The notes below the pieces were generated by a model, which did no database searches, was not told where the DNA came from, and saw nothing but the letters and a program-made list of their open reading frames with translations. Made by a program: the position numbers and the translations under genes. DNA of 64,000 nucleotides from Uranotaenia lowii (lineage: Eukaryota; Arthropoda; Insecta; Diptera; Culicidae): contig NC_073691.1 in NCBI RefSeq assembly GCF_029784155.1, positions 125,922,714 to 125,986,713 on the forward strand, in the 5' to 3' direction. Of this stretch, positions 25,043-36,191 are shown in pieces; position 1 is the first letter of the stretch, and each line of letters starts with the position of its first letter.

Positions 25043-26377
25043 GTATGACAAATCATTTCCAAAAATGTTATTATACTCAAGTCGAAATTATGACGAATTC
25101 TCATAAATACTTTTTAAGTTCAGGGGTGATGCAAAATATATGATCCCAAGCGATTATATTCACAATTCTAACGTAAGTCAACTTTTTTCTAAACGCAGAT
25201 TCGCTTTCGCTTGGGTTCGAAAATAATATAAATCGGGTGTAACCAAAACTTTGAACACATTTGCAATTGTTGGATTATTATTAGAACACCTACTTCTGAA
25301 ATGGGCTGGACTTTGTTCAAATGCTACAAAACAAAAGTATCCAATTTTATACCACTAATCAGTATTTTTATTGGAACCAACTTTCGTGTTTGGGATCTAA
25401 TAAAAACGATGGAACTGAAACAACTCTTAGTTCTGATAAAATCTTAAATGTGGGACCACACTATCGTCAAAGCAAAAAAAGTCGACCTGCATTAAAAAAA
25501 ACTCCCCGCGCCGCTAAAGATAAAAAGCGAAAACTCACCCAATAACGATGCGGTCATACCGGTCTCTCGGTGGGCAAAGGAAACAGGTAATGGATGCAGT
25601 TTGGCTAAAGTTGCGTAATCAACTCCGACAGCTTTACTCTTTGTGTCTTTCTCCAGTTTTTTTTTCTAAAGAGCGGAGTTGTTAGTCTCACCTACCTACT
25701 TACTTCTTTTTTTAGTGAATGAATAAAACTGTCTGCAGAATGTCTACCTTCCTTTGGATGCTTGTAATTCGAGATGGAATAAAATTATGGTAGGTACTCA
25801 ATAACATGGGAAGATCATGTTTTTTTTTGTTTTCGAAGCAACATGTATTTAATATTTTTTCATTGGAATTTTTTCCATCCTCAAAATCAAATTAGAAGTT
25901 TCTGAACAAAAAACCTGGGTCCAAATTATATCTTTGCAAACATCTTCAGCGTGACTTGATTCGGAAGATCGGAATTCAAACAGCCTCAATATTGATGTCG
26001 ATCAACTCCGTCCAAACAAATGACATCATCGTGCTAGTAGTTCGCCATTAACAGAGTAAATAGTTTTCTGATCGTGCGCCAGTTGTCCAAATAACAAAAA
26101 CCTAACACTTAACACATCTAATCGGACCGTGATGATTTTACCTGTGATGAAGTTGTGATCGGCATTATTGTGTGAAGTCGTTAGACGACGCCGGCCAGTT
26201 CTCGGAGGAATACGTTCTAATGATGAAACATGTTTCAGAATTAGGAACAAGGTCAGAACAAATGGCTCGGTTGAATCAGTTCTATAAATCACTATGACTA
26301 TACTCATGGACTATGTCAATGAAATGACTGTTTTATTAGGAGTAGTTTTTCTCCTGCTCCAATCGGATTAGATATAG
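25043..26377. other. No confident gene
   Basis: A 74-codon frame at 25321-25545 (+) ends in a lysine-rich tail (KKSRPALKKTPRAAKDKKRK), but it has no recognisable domain, no clear splice context and low-complexity character, so it was not called. Nothing else stands out. Confidence 0.4.
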
Positions 26378-26850
26378 TACCGTAAACTGGGGGAACTTTG
26401 ATCACTTTTTTTTAATCATTTTAGTATAATTCTAAATGCATCCAGTTTTATTAATGACTAAAGCTTTTTAAATAGTTACTGAAGTGTGTAACATATTTCC
26501 ATTTACATGATTTTCTAATTTTTTAACGCATTAGGATTTTATTAATGAAAATTCAATAGAAAGCCAGTTTGTTGATTTCGGGGTAACTTTGATCACAGTA
26601 AAATCAAGTGCAGATCTACAATAAATTCATTACAAAAAATAACTGTTACATTCAATTTGTATCAAAAGATACTTAGATAAACATAGGAAATTTAAATCAA
26701 TAATAGTCAATGGCTTTTTAAAGTTTTAAAGAGCTTAAGTCAAAATTTCTCATACAAGTGGAAATGATTTTGTAAGTGTTTGATATGAGTGAGAGTTTAA
26801 GATTCTTTATTTAATATTATTTACTCAAAGCTTTGACAGTTGGAAAAAAC

Positions 26851-27430
26851 TGAAATGGTTTGGTAAAACTTAACTCTAAACGCGAACTTTATTTTTCTTG
26901 AGGTTATTTCATGTGTTGAGTTTGCTCATCGAACTTTGGCTCGTTTTAGCGATATTTGCATCGATTTTTTCTTTTCTTCACGGTGTTGGCTTGCGTAGCA
27001 CGTTTTTTTGCAGGATTTTTATTCTTGGTGTTTGGTTCTGGTTGAAACTATTAGTTTTTTTTTTGTCGTCTATTTCTTGTTTAATGTTCCTAGAGCATTT
27101 GTAATTGCTCCTCTCTAAGGCTAGCTCCCGGTTAAAAAAAAAAATGAAATGGTTTGGTAAAACTTAACTTCAAACGCGAACTTTTTTTTCTTGAGGTTAT
27201 TTCCTGTGTTGGACTTGCTCATTGAACTTTTGCTTGTTTCAGCGATATTTGTATCGACTTTTCTATTCTTCACAGTGTTGGCTTGGGTAGCACGTTTTTT
27301 TGCAGGATTTTTATTCTTGGTGTTTGGTTCTGGTTGGAACGGTTGGTTTTCTTTGTCGTCAATTTCTTGTTTAATGTTCATAGATGTTAGCATTTGTAAT
27401 TGCTCCTCTCCAACGCTAGCTCCCGGTTGA
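26851..27430. repeat. Tandem duplication of transposase 3' end
   Basis: About 285 bp at 26851-27132 recurs at 27144-27430, both beginning TGAAATGGTTTGGTAAAACT. The right copy is in the transposase reading frame; the left copy has drifted, with substitutions and small indels. The divergence shows that the duplication is older than the latest transposition suggested by the perfect ends. Confidence 0.9.
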
Positions 27431-28788
27431 ATTTCCATTAAACGACGTCTTTTGGTTATGGCACGTTCTTTTATGCCGAACCTTTCTTTTTGGAGAAGTT
27501 CTACCAAATTATCAGGAAATGAACTGTTGGCCTCTGTTTTAACACAAGGAATTCTTCTCAATACTGCTGACCTATCAAGTGGATAAATGCCGCATGCTTT
27601 GAATCCAGCTTTCATATTTTTCTTGCTGTTTTTCTCAAGATTGTCTAGCGTTTCCTTAAGCAACCCTGGAAAAACGTTTTTTGGAACAGTTCCTTTGTGG
27701 AAAAGTTTCCAACCTTCGAGAGTTTTTCTCCAAATCTGCTTTAATGGTCGAAAGTAGGCTACATCCAATGGTTGGCTCAGATGTGTAGAGTTAGGAGGCA
27801 AAAAAATGAGTTTAATATTGTTATCCAGACACAATCTCATGACTCGGAGTGAAAGATGTGAGGCCACATTATCACCAATTATAATTCTCGGTTTGTTGTT
27901 TTTCAGGCTTTTACAGTAGGGCAAAGCTACCGTTGAAAACCAGTCTTCAAAAACAACACTGTCAAACCAACCTAGAAAAAGGACAATCAAAATTATTTTC
28001 AAAATAAATTTACCGTGTTTTGAATCATTACCGGACTTGGTTCGGTTATAGCGACATCCTTTCGGTCCTCCTTCAACCCAAGTCGGATACAAATGGAGAG
28101 CTTTGTAAACCACATATGGTGCCAGTAGTTGACCGTCCGCAGATCCAGCAAACATCACTGAATATGATGTTTTTGAAACATCCATGACGTTTTCGACATG
28201 CTTTTGCCCGCGCATCACAATGACCACCGTGTTCTCCGGATCGTCGCTGAAGTTTGTTTCATCGTAATTCAGAATATTCTCCGGAGGGACGTCGCACAGA
28301 TTTGGTTCCAAGTGATCGAAATACAGATGGATTGCTTCTTCGCTAACTTTAGCACGGTTTCGCTTAATATTTTGCGACCAACGCGTCGCCAACTTGGACT
28401 TGTTCCGCGTCAAAAAACCATACAGCCAATCGTTTCCCGGGATGTTGTTTGGAAACCGGGTTTCGATGTTATTGGAAGCCAAAAATTGGTTTACAAGCTT
28501 CATTACATTTTTTCCGGTTAGTGGATATCCCCATTCTCCTGCGATTTTGATGACTTCGATGAGCTCATTTTCCTGGTCAAGCGTCAACACCGTAGGAGTG
28601 CCAGGTTTTTTCATATGTAAATCCTTGGTTCTGTTGTACAGCGTCCCATACGAAATATCGAATCGCCGAGAAGCTTCACGGATAGATAACCTATTTATTT
28701 TCACAGCCAACACCGCTTCCTCTAATTTCTCCTTGGAATAATCGGAATACTTCCTTGTTCCGGGTTTTCTGGTGTATTTTCGGGGCAT
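27121..28788 (-). CDS. pogo transposase (DDD), probably intact
   Basis: A nuclear DDE/D transposase acting on TA targets. The 555-codon frame starts MPRKYTRKPG. Residues about 10-55 form a pipsqueak/pogo-type helix-turn-helix (EAVLAVKINRLSIREASRRFDISYGTLYNR compressed). Residues about 70-160 are a CENP-B-like second DNA-binding region. The catalytic core has D in LNYDETNF (about 195), D in IIGDNVASH (about 302) and D in LSQPLDVAYF (about 338), with 35 residues between the last two. The C-terminal tail is Lys-rich. Between SKHG and WFDSVVFEDWF the frame contains a 14-residue hydrophobic insertion encoded by a 42-nt GT…CTAG segment (about 27972-28013), which is probably a short in-frame intron. 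The last residues, after KKKKF, run into the tandem duplication, so the true C-terminus is uncertain. Confidence 0.9.
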   Translation of the reverse strand: MPRKYTRKPGTRKYSDYSKEKLEEAVLAVKINRLSIREASRRFDISYGTLYNRTKDLHMKKPGTPTVLTLDQENELIEVIKIAGEWGYPLTGKNVMKLVNQFLASNNIETRFPNNIPGNDWLYGFLTRNKSKLATRWSQNIKRNRAKVSEEAIHLYFDHLEPNLCDVPPENILNYDETNFSDDPENTVVIVMRGQKHVENVMDVSKTSYSVMFAGSADGQLLAPYVVYKALHLYPTWVEGGPKGCRYNRTKSGNDSKHGKFILKIILIVLFLGWFDSVVFEDWFSTVALPYCKSLKNNKPRIIIGDNVASHLSLRVMRLCLDNNIKLIFLPPNSTHLSQPLDVAYFRPLKQIWRKTLEGWKLFHKGTVPKNVFPGLLKETLDNLEKNSKKNMKAGFKACGIYPLDRSAVLRRIPCVKTEANSSFPDNLVELLQKERFGIKERAITKRRRLMEIQPGASVGEEQLQMLTSMNIKQEIDDKENQPFQPEPNTKNKNPAKKRATQANTVKNRKVDTNIAETSKSSMSKSNTGNNLKKKKFAFEVKFYQTISFFFLTGS

Positions 28789-29320
28789 TTTTCAACAAAC
28801 TAAACCAACAACGACAAAATAAACAACTGAAATTAACAAGGTTAGGGCTCGGACAATGGTTGGTGTGCATTTTCTATGTTGTGTTGACTTACTGCTGTAG
28901 CTGAAATGAACCGAAAAATTCCATAAATTATGGGAGTTTTTCTGTTGAAATTCAAATAATTCGTGTAAATAATCATAATGTGACATAAAAACTATATGTA
29001 CACAAAGCTGAAACGTTGATTTTTTTTGGGAAACTATTCATTTGGCTTTTTGTAAGTTCATACTATCTGTAGAAGTGTTTGTTTGTATACCATTTCAAAA
29101 TCATAAATTTCAAGTCTTCATGTTTTTTTAATTTTAGAGAAAATAAAAACGTTTAATGATAAAAGTTTTTATACGAAATGTACGTCAATGTTTATATTGT
29201 TTAATTAAATTATTAGTTTAAAGGTAAATTATTCAATCAATCCTTAATGATTGATTTTCTAAAACCTGACTAGTCTGATCAATGTTACCCCTGTGATCAA
29301 AGTTCCCCCAGTTTACGGTA

Positions 29321-29604
29321 CCAATTAATAAAAAAAACATTATAAAGTTGAACTGCTAGAAATGTGATATGGCTACTGGAAAAGAAAATAATGAAGAGGG
29401 TTTCAAACAACTGTTGAAATTTTTGAAGAAATGCAGGAGCATTTAGAAAAACACACAATAATTTTTTTGTTGTAGCACCGTGGCATCTTGTCATTTTTGA
29501 ACAAGGTTATAAAGTGGTATGCTGAAAGCAACGTCTCCATGGCACCAATATATTTGAAAATCCCTCCTAAAAATAAGGATTTTATCGTACATTTTATAAT
29601 TAAA
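29321..29604. other. No recognisable gene
   Basis: Short AT-rich spacer between the pogo element and a minus-strand Helitron. Confidence 0.5.
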
Positions 29605-31499
29605 CTAGCTGATTTTACCCGGCCTTGCTCGGGTTCACATAAAATATAAATCAAAATAAATCGTTTAACTTTTCTTAATTTTGGAAACTTTGTATTCATC
29701 ATTATAGAAAAATTTGGCACATGTTTGGCCATGTTAGCTTTGTAAGTTTGGTTAGTTGTTGGGATTATTTACTGTATTTTTCATTTCCATATCATTAAAA
29801 AACAAATAGCTATGAGGTTTGTATAAATAGAAATTAAGAATAATTTCCCTTGAATGGTTATTCATCCCATCACGAAAAAGATTTTAACCCCACAATTTTT
29901 TTTATGAAAGCTTTAATAGATTTGGCCTCATATTTTTTATCTTTAAATTATAACAATGTTTTAATATCTTTTCCATGTGTTATCTTATTGAAATTCAGTT
30001 GCTTAATCTACGACCCCTTTTAAGGATCCCACTTTTCAAAATGGATTATTTCCCCGTAGAATTGTGTATTCAAGTTTTATTTACAGTAGAACCCCGCTTA
30101 TCCGAGGGGGTCGGGGAAAGGTCCACATCAGATTACACGAAATATATACATTGAAAATCTAATCCCTGGTATTGCATATCATCCAGGCGCATAGCTCGGT
30201 AAAGACATGGTTTTTGTTATGCTATTTAATCGACGTTTTTCGCAAATTAAAACTTTAAACTCGCCAAAAACAACAATTTATTTGCATAACAATATATAAC
30301 AGTGATAAAATACAACTTTACATGGATTTTGTATGAAAATGGTGGCTCGGATAAGCGTGGTTCTACTATACTTAGAAATTTCTAAAAAGACTTCCTCTGA
30401 AACCTTGTATAAGACTCACTCTGCAAGTTTTCAATTGAATGTGTGTTTCTTTTCGCTGATAGTTTCACACTGTTTTATGATAAGTTTTTCTAAGTGAAAG
30501 TTCAACTTATCTCGGACAGGGGCATTTTACAATGTTATGATAAAGGTTTTATTTCAACTCTTTCGCAATACTAAATTTTCAGTACTAAACGGTTTTCATT
30601 TTCTTAATTGGATGATATAATGACCGACAATAATTCAAAAGGTATAAATTTACCAAATTAAATTGTACCAAACTGAAAACTTCAGATTCAATTACTAAAA
30701 ATTTCATGCGTTGGATTTGGTTTTAAATGTTTCCAGAAAATGCTCGTTGAATCGTCTATTCCCCCGTTTTAATTCCTACACGGCTATCAAAGCGTTGAAA
30801 TCGCAGCCTTCAGCTATTAAATAACTCTGAGTATAAATAATTTTCCTTTTTCTATGAGGAATTTAAAAAAAAAAATACTGGTCGGAAAATTAGTTTTCAG
30901 CACTCAGTTCAAAAAGTTATTCAGCTAAAAAAGTAAATTCATTTTGAATATGAATCATTGCATCCATACTCCCACAGTGTATGTTCTTGTAGACTTTTAA
31001 CGCCTCCCAGCGGCGGTATGGACCACTTTGAAAACCACTGTTGTCATCAATATATTTCTAACAGTTTTTTTTATCTTAAATGTAGGTTCATTCATCCAAG
31101 AACCACGTGCTTGTGCCCCGTGCTACGAACAGTAGAAAGAAAAAACCCGCCAAAATTTTCCCTTTCAAATCTTTAATGCTCAGCAAGCATTGATTTGCTA
31201 TCCAGTACACGTGAACTCTGAATGGTCGTTTCATATACCCAGCCCATGGTGATGGTGAAAACAACCCGCCAAAGGAAGTGAAAATCGGTTTACAAAATGG
31301 GTGCCAAAAAAACCGAAAGTTGTATGGGAGGGTCCCTTTTCTTAGGTGGGAGGGGCTCAGAACTATTACTAAAACCTTACCATGGTCCAACTACATCTCT
31401 GTACCAAATTTCAGGCTGATCGGTTAAGCGGTGTGGATTTGTATAAGGTGCATACAAACAAACAAACATATATAGTCCAACTCATCTTTATATATTAGA
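29605..31499 (-). mobile_element. Non-autonomous Helitron, minus strand
   Basis: On the minus strand it starts TCTAATATATAAAG (31499, preceded by A) and ends with a short hairpin (ACCCGAGCAAGGCCGGGT) and CAGCTAG (29605), followed by T. Start TC, end CTAG and an A/T target are the canonical Helitron features. The head region contains TGAAATTTGGTACAGAGATG and a GGGACCCTCCCATACAA block, also found in the other Helitrons here. It encodes no Rep/helicase. A Tigger-like MITE lies inside it. Confidence 0.85.
30084..30368. mobile_element. Tigger/pogo-like MITE inside Helitron
   Basis: A 285-bp element with inverted ends CAGTAGAACCCCGCTTATCC (left) and GGATAAGCGTGGTTCTACTA (right), bordered by TA (30082-30083, 30369-30370). 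It is noncoding. The ends resemble the Tigger group of pogo elements. Confidence 0.85.
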
Positions 31500-31780
31500 T
31501 TACTGTTCTACTTGATAGCTTTAAATTAAATTGTTTATCTTTTTCATTCAAAATCATATTTATGAATATATATAATCATGTTTAACCGGATAAGAAACTT
31601 GCAGACTTGCAGTTTTGGCACATCACTATACACTGAACGAAATAGGGCGATTAATTATCATTTACGGTCCGCATACAAGCATACAATCTACTCACTAAAA
31701 AATTCGGGAATTTCAATAAATTTTACAGTTATAGTTTCCAATGAATCTCATGAGCCACAATCGATCGGTAGAACGTATAA

Positions 31781-31980
31781 GGCCGATGACATAGTGAAAG
31801 CGATGCGAATTGGCGAACGCGGCCAATGCGAACTCGAGCGGCGGAACAAATTGACATCTGCTTCGCCGCCTTGAGTATGTCAGGTTTAAGCGATTCACAT
31901 ACATTTTCATCAAATGTGGTTCGCCGCATTGAATCGCATTCGCCGGTTCGCATTGCATCGCACTCACTATGTCATCGGCC
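31781..31980. mobile_element. PIF/Harbinger-type MITE, 200 bp, TAA TSD
   Basis: Inverted ends GGCCGATGACATAGTGA and TCACTATGTCATCGGCC (the right end reads CTCACTATGTCATCGGCC), with TAA directly repeated on each side (31778-31780, 31981-31983). A 3-bp TWA TSD and GG-starting ends fit PIF/Harbinger. The interior is GC-rich with GCGATGCGAA-type internal palindromes. Confidence 0.85.
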
Positions 31981-32125
31981 TAAGAAAATCTAATAAATTA
32001 TACAGTTTCGATTGATGATACATTATAAATTTGCTCAGAGATTTGGTTCGTTTTTTGTGTTGCGGTTCAACTGAAATAAAAGTTGATTAATGTCAGCTCA
32101 TCCGTGCAAAAAAATAATTCTTATA

Positions 32126-33054
32126 TCTTATATATAAAAATGGAGGCGTTTTCTTTGTGATAACATCACGTATGAATGGTCGGTCGGAATGAAGTGAAAT
32201 TTGGTATCCGAGGGTTTTTTGGGTCAGAAATGGTTTGTATAATACTTTCAAGAATCTCACTTTTTATGAAAGGGGGGTCCCCATACAAAGTTATCTCTTC
32301 TTCACATCTTCTTATATATAAAAATGGAGGCGTTTTCTTTGTGATAACATCACGTATGAATGGTCGGTCGGAATGAAGTGAAATTTGGTATCCGAGGGTT
32401 TTTTGGGTCAGAGATGGTTTGTATAATACTTTCAAGAATCTCACTTTTTATGAAAGGGGGGTCCCCATACAAAATTATCTCTTCACATCTTCTTATATAT
32501 AAAAATGGAGGCGTTTTCTTTGTGATAACATCACGTATGAATGGTCGGTCGGAATGAAGTGAAATTTGGTATCCGAGGGTTTTTTGGGTCAGAAATGGTT
32601 TGTATAATACTTTCAAGAATCTTACTTTTTATGAAAGGGGGGTCCCCATACAAAGTTATCTCTTCTTCACATCTTCTTATATATAAAAATGGAGGCGTTT
32701 TCTTTGTGATAACATCACGTATGAATGGTCGGTCGGAATGAAGTGAAATTTGGTATCCGAGGGTTTTTTGGGTCAGAGATGGTTTGTATAATACTTTCAA
32801 GAATCTCACTTTTTATGAAAGGGGGGTCCCCATACAAAATTATCTCTTCACATCTTCTTATATATAAAAATGGAGGCGTTTTCTTTGTGATAACATCACG
32901 TATGAATGGTCGGTCGGAATGAAGTGAAATTTGGTATCCGAGGGTTTTTTGGGTCAGAAATGGTTTGTATAATACTTTCAAGAATCTCACTTTTTATGAA
33001 AGGGGGGTCCCCATACAAAGTTATCTCTTCTTCACATCTTCTTATATATAAAAA
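32126..33054 (+). mobile_element. Array block A: five plus-strand units
   Basis: Begins at a canonical Helitron start (A followed by TCTTATATATA, 32126). It holds five units (starts near 32126, 32310, 32491, 32675, 32856) and the first bases of a sixth, cut off after TATATAAAAA at 33054. The next base of a unit would be T, so the break is an A/T site, the Helitron target. Confidence 0.85.
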
Positions 33055-34814
33055 CTAGCTGACCCGGTAAACTTCGTTTTACCTTCTAAAGTATAAATCG
33101 TAATAAATGTTTAATTTCATCTACACGTCCTTAACTGCATTGTGCTCGCCAAAATATTCTTATGGAAATCGTAACAAATAAAGTTTAATTTGTATTGGGG
33201 CCCCCTATCATCAAAAGTGAGATCCTTGAAACTATTATACAAACCATCTCTGACCCAAAAAACCCTCGGATACCAAATTTCACTTCATTCCGACCGATCA
33301 TTCATACGTGATGTTATTACAAAGAAAACGCCTCCATTTTTATATATAGGAAGATGTGAAGAAGAGATAACTTTGTATGGGGACCCCCCTTTCATAAAAA
33401 GTGAGATTCTTGAAACTATTATACAAACCATCTCTGACCCAAAAAACCCTCGGATACCAAATTTCATTTTATTCCGACCGACCATTCATACGTGATGTTA
33501 TTACAAAGAAAACGCCTCCATTTTTATATATTAGAAGATGTGAAGAGATAATTTTGTATGGGGACCCCCCTTTCATAAAAAGTGAGATTCTTGAAACTAT
33601 TATACAAACCATCTCTGACCCAAAAAACCCTCGGATACCAAATTTCACTTCATTCCGACCGACCATTCATACGTGATGTTATCACAAAGAAAACGCCTCC
33701 ATTTTTATATATAAGAAGATGTGAAGAGATAATTTTGTATGGGGACCCCCCTTTCATAAAAAGTGAGATTCTTGAAAGTATTATACAAACCATCTCTGAC
33801 CCAAAAAACCCTCGGATACCAAATTTCACTTCATTCCGACCGACCATTCATACGTGATGTTATCACAAAGAAAACGCCTCCATTTTTATATATAAGAAGA
33901 TGTGAAGAAGAGATAACTTTGTATGGGGACCCCCCTTTCATAAAAAGTGAGATTCTTGAAACTATTATACAAACCATCTCTGACCCAAAAAACCCTCGGA
34001 TACCAAATTTCACTTCATTCCGACCGACCATTCATACGTGATGTTATTACAAAGAAAACGCCTCCATTTTTATATATAAGAAGATGTGAAGAGATAATTT
34101 TGTATGGGGACCCCCCTTTCATAAAAAGTGAGATTCTTGAAAGTATTATACAAACCATCTCTGACCCAAAAAACCCTCGGAAACCAAATTTCACTTCATT
34201 CCGACCGACCATTCATACGTGATGTTATTACAAAGAAAACGCCTCCATTTTTATATATAAGAAGATGTGAAGAAGAGATAACTTTGTATGGGGACCCCCC
34301 TTTCATAAAAAGTGAGATTCTTGAAAGTATTATACAAACCATCTCTGACCCAAAAAACCCTCGGATACCAAATTTCACTTCATTCCGACCGATCATTCAT
34401 ACGTGATGTTATTACAAAGAAAACGCCTCCATTTTTATATATAAGAAGATGTGAAGAAGAGATAACTTTGTATGGGGACCCCCCTTTCATAAAAAGTGAG
34501 ATTCTTGAAAGTATTATACAAACCATTTCTGACCCAAAAAACCCTCGGATACCAAATTTCACTTCATTCCGACCGACCATTCATACGTGATGTTATCACA
34601 AAGAAAACGCCTCCATTTTTATATATAAGAAGATGTGAAGAGATAATTTTGTATGGGGACCCCCCTTTCATAAAAAGTGAGATTCTTGAAAGTATTATAC
34701 AAACCATCTCTGACCCAAAAAACCCTCGGATACCAAATTTCACTTCATTCCGACCGACCATTCATACGTGATGTTATCACAAAGAAAACGCCTCCATTTT
34801 TATATATAAGAAGA
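33055..34814 (-). mobile_element. Array block B1: complete Helitron, nine units
   Basis: Minus-strand copy whose 3' CTAG lies at 33055-33058 and whose 5' TC end abuts the CTAG of the next copy at 34815. It carries the 160-bp 3' region plus nine units. Confidence 0.88.
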
Positions 34815-36190
34815 CTAGCTGACCCGGTAAACTTCGTTTTACCTTCTAAAGTATAAATCGTAATAAATGTTTAATTTCATCTACACGTCCTTAACTGCAT
34901 TGTGCTCGCCAAAATATTCTTATGGAAATCGTAACAAATAAAGTTTAATTTGTATTGGGGCCCCCTATCATCAAAAGTGAGATCCTTGAAACTATTATAC
35001 AAACCATCTCTGACCCAAAAAACCCTCGGATACCAAATTTCACTTCATTCCGACCGATCATTCATACGTGATGTTATTACAAAGAAAACGCCTCCATTTT
35101 TATATATAGGAAGATGTGAAGAAGAGATAACTTTGTATGGGGACCCCCCTTTCATAAAAAGTGAGATTCTTGAAACTATTATACAAACCATCTCTGACCC
35201 AAAAAACCCTCGGATACCAAATTTCATTTTATTCCGACCGACCATTCATACGTGATGTTATTACAAAGAAAACGCCTCCATTTTTATATATTAGAAGATG
35301 TGAAGAGATAATTTTGTATGGGGACCCCCCTTTCATAAAAAGTGAGATTCTTGAAACTATTATACAAACCATCTCTGACCCAAAAAACCCTCGGATACCA
35401 AATTTCACTTCATTCCGACCGACCATTCATACGTGATGTTATCACAAAGAAAACGCCTCCATTTTTATATATAAGAAGATGTGAAGAGATAATTTTGTAT
35501 GGGGACCCCCCTTTCATAAAAAGTGAGATTCTTGAAAGTATTATACAAACCATCTCTGACCCAAAAAACCCTCGGATACCAAATTTCACTTCATTCCGAC
35601 CGACCATTCATACGTGATGTTATCACAAAGAAAACGCCTCCATTTTTATATATAAGAAGATGTGAAGAAGAGATAACTTTGTATGGGGACCCCCCTTTCA
35701 TAAAAAGTGAGATTCTTGAAACTATTATACAAACCATCTCTGACCCAAAAAACCCTCGGATACCAAATTTCACTTCATTCCGACCGACCATTCATACGTG
35801 ATGTTATTACAAAGAAAACGCCTCCATTTTTATATATAAGAAGATGTGAAGAGATAATTTTGTATGGGGACCCCCCTTTCATAAAAAGTGAGATTCTTGA
35901 AAGTATTATACAAACCATCTCTGACCCAAAAAACCCTCGGAAACCAAATTTCACTTCATTCCGACCGACCATTCATACGTGATGTTATTACAAAGAAAAC
36001 GCCTCCATTTTTATATATAAGAAGATGTGAAGAAGAGATAACTTTGTATGGGGACCCCCCTTTCATAAAAAGTGAGATTCTTGAAAGTATTATACAAACC
36101 ATCTCTGACCCAAAAAACCCTCGGATACCAAATTTCACTTCATTCCGACCGATCATTCATACGTGATGTTATTACAAAGAAAACGCCTCC
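34815..36190 (-). mobile_element. Array block B2: Helitron copy, seven units
   Basis: Same orientation as B1 and apparently identical to B1's first 1.38 kb at a constant offset of 1760. It ends abruptly in the palindromic junction at about 36185-36200, where minus units meet plus units. Confidence 0.88.
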
Positions 36191-36191
36191 A

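Larger units (their letters stand above)
26380..29318 (-). mobile_element. pogo-family transposon, near complete
   Basis: A 2.9-kb element with perfect inverted ends CCGTAAACTGGGGGAACTTT and its complement, bordered by TA (26378-26379 and 29319-29320). It encodes one transposase on the minus strand. GTGATCA lies at the inner edge of both ends. A 293-bp tandem duplication of the transposase 3' end is the only visible damage. Perfect ends and an open frame suggest recent activity. Confidence 0.93.

Noticed and set aside
25321..25545. 74-codon frame with a Lys-rich tail
   Set aside because: Low-complexity tail, no homology recognised, no promoter or splice evidence.
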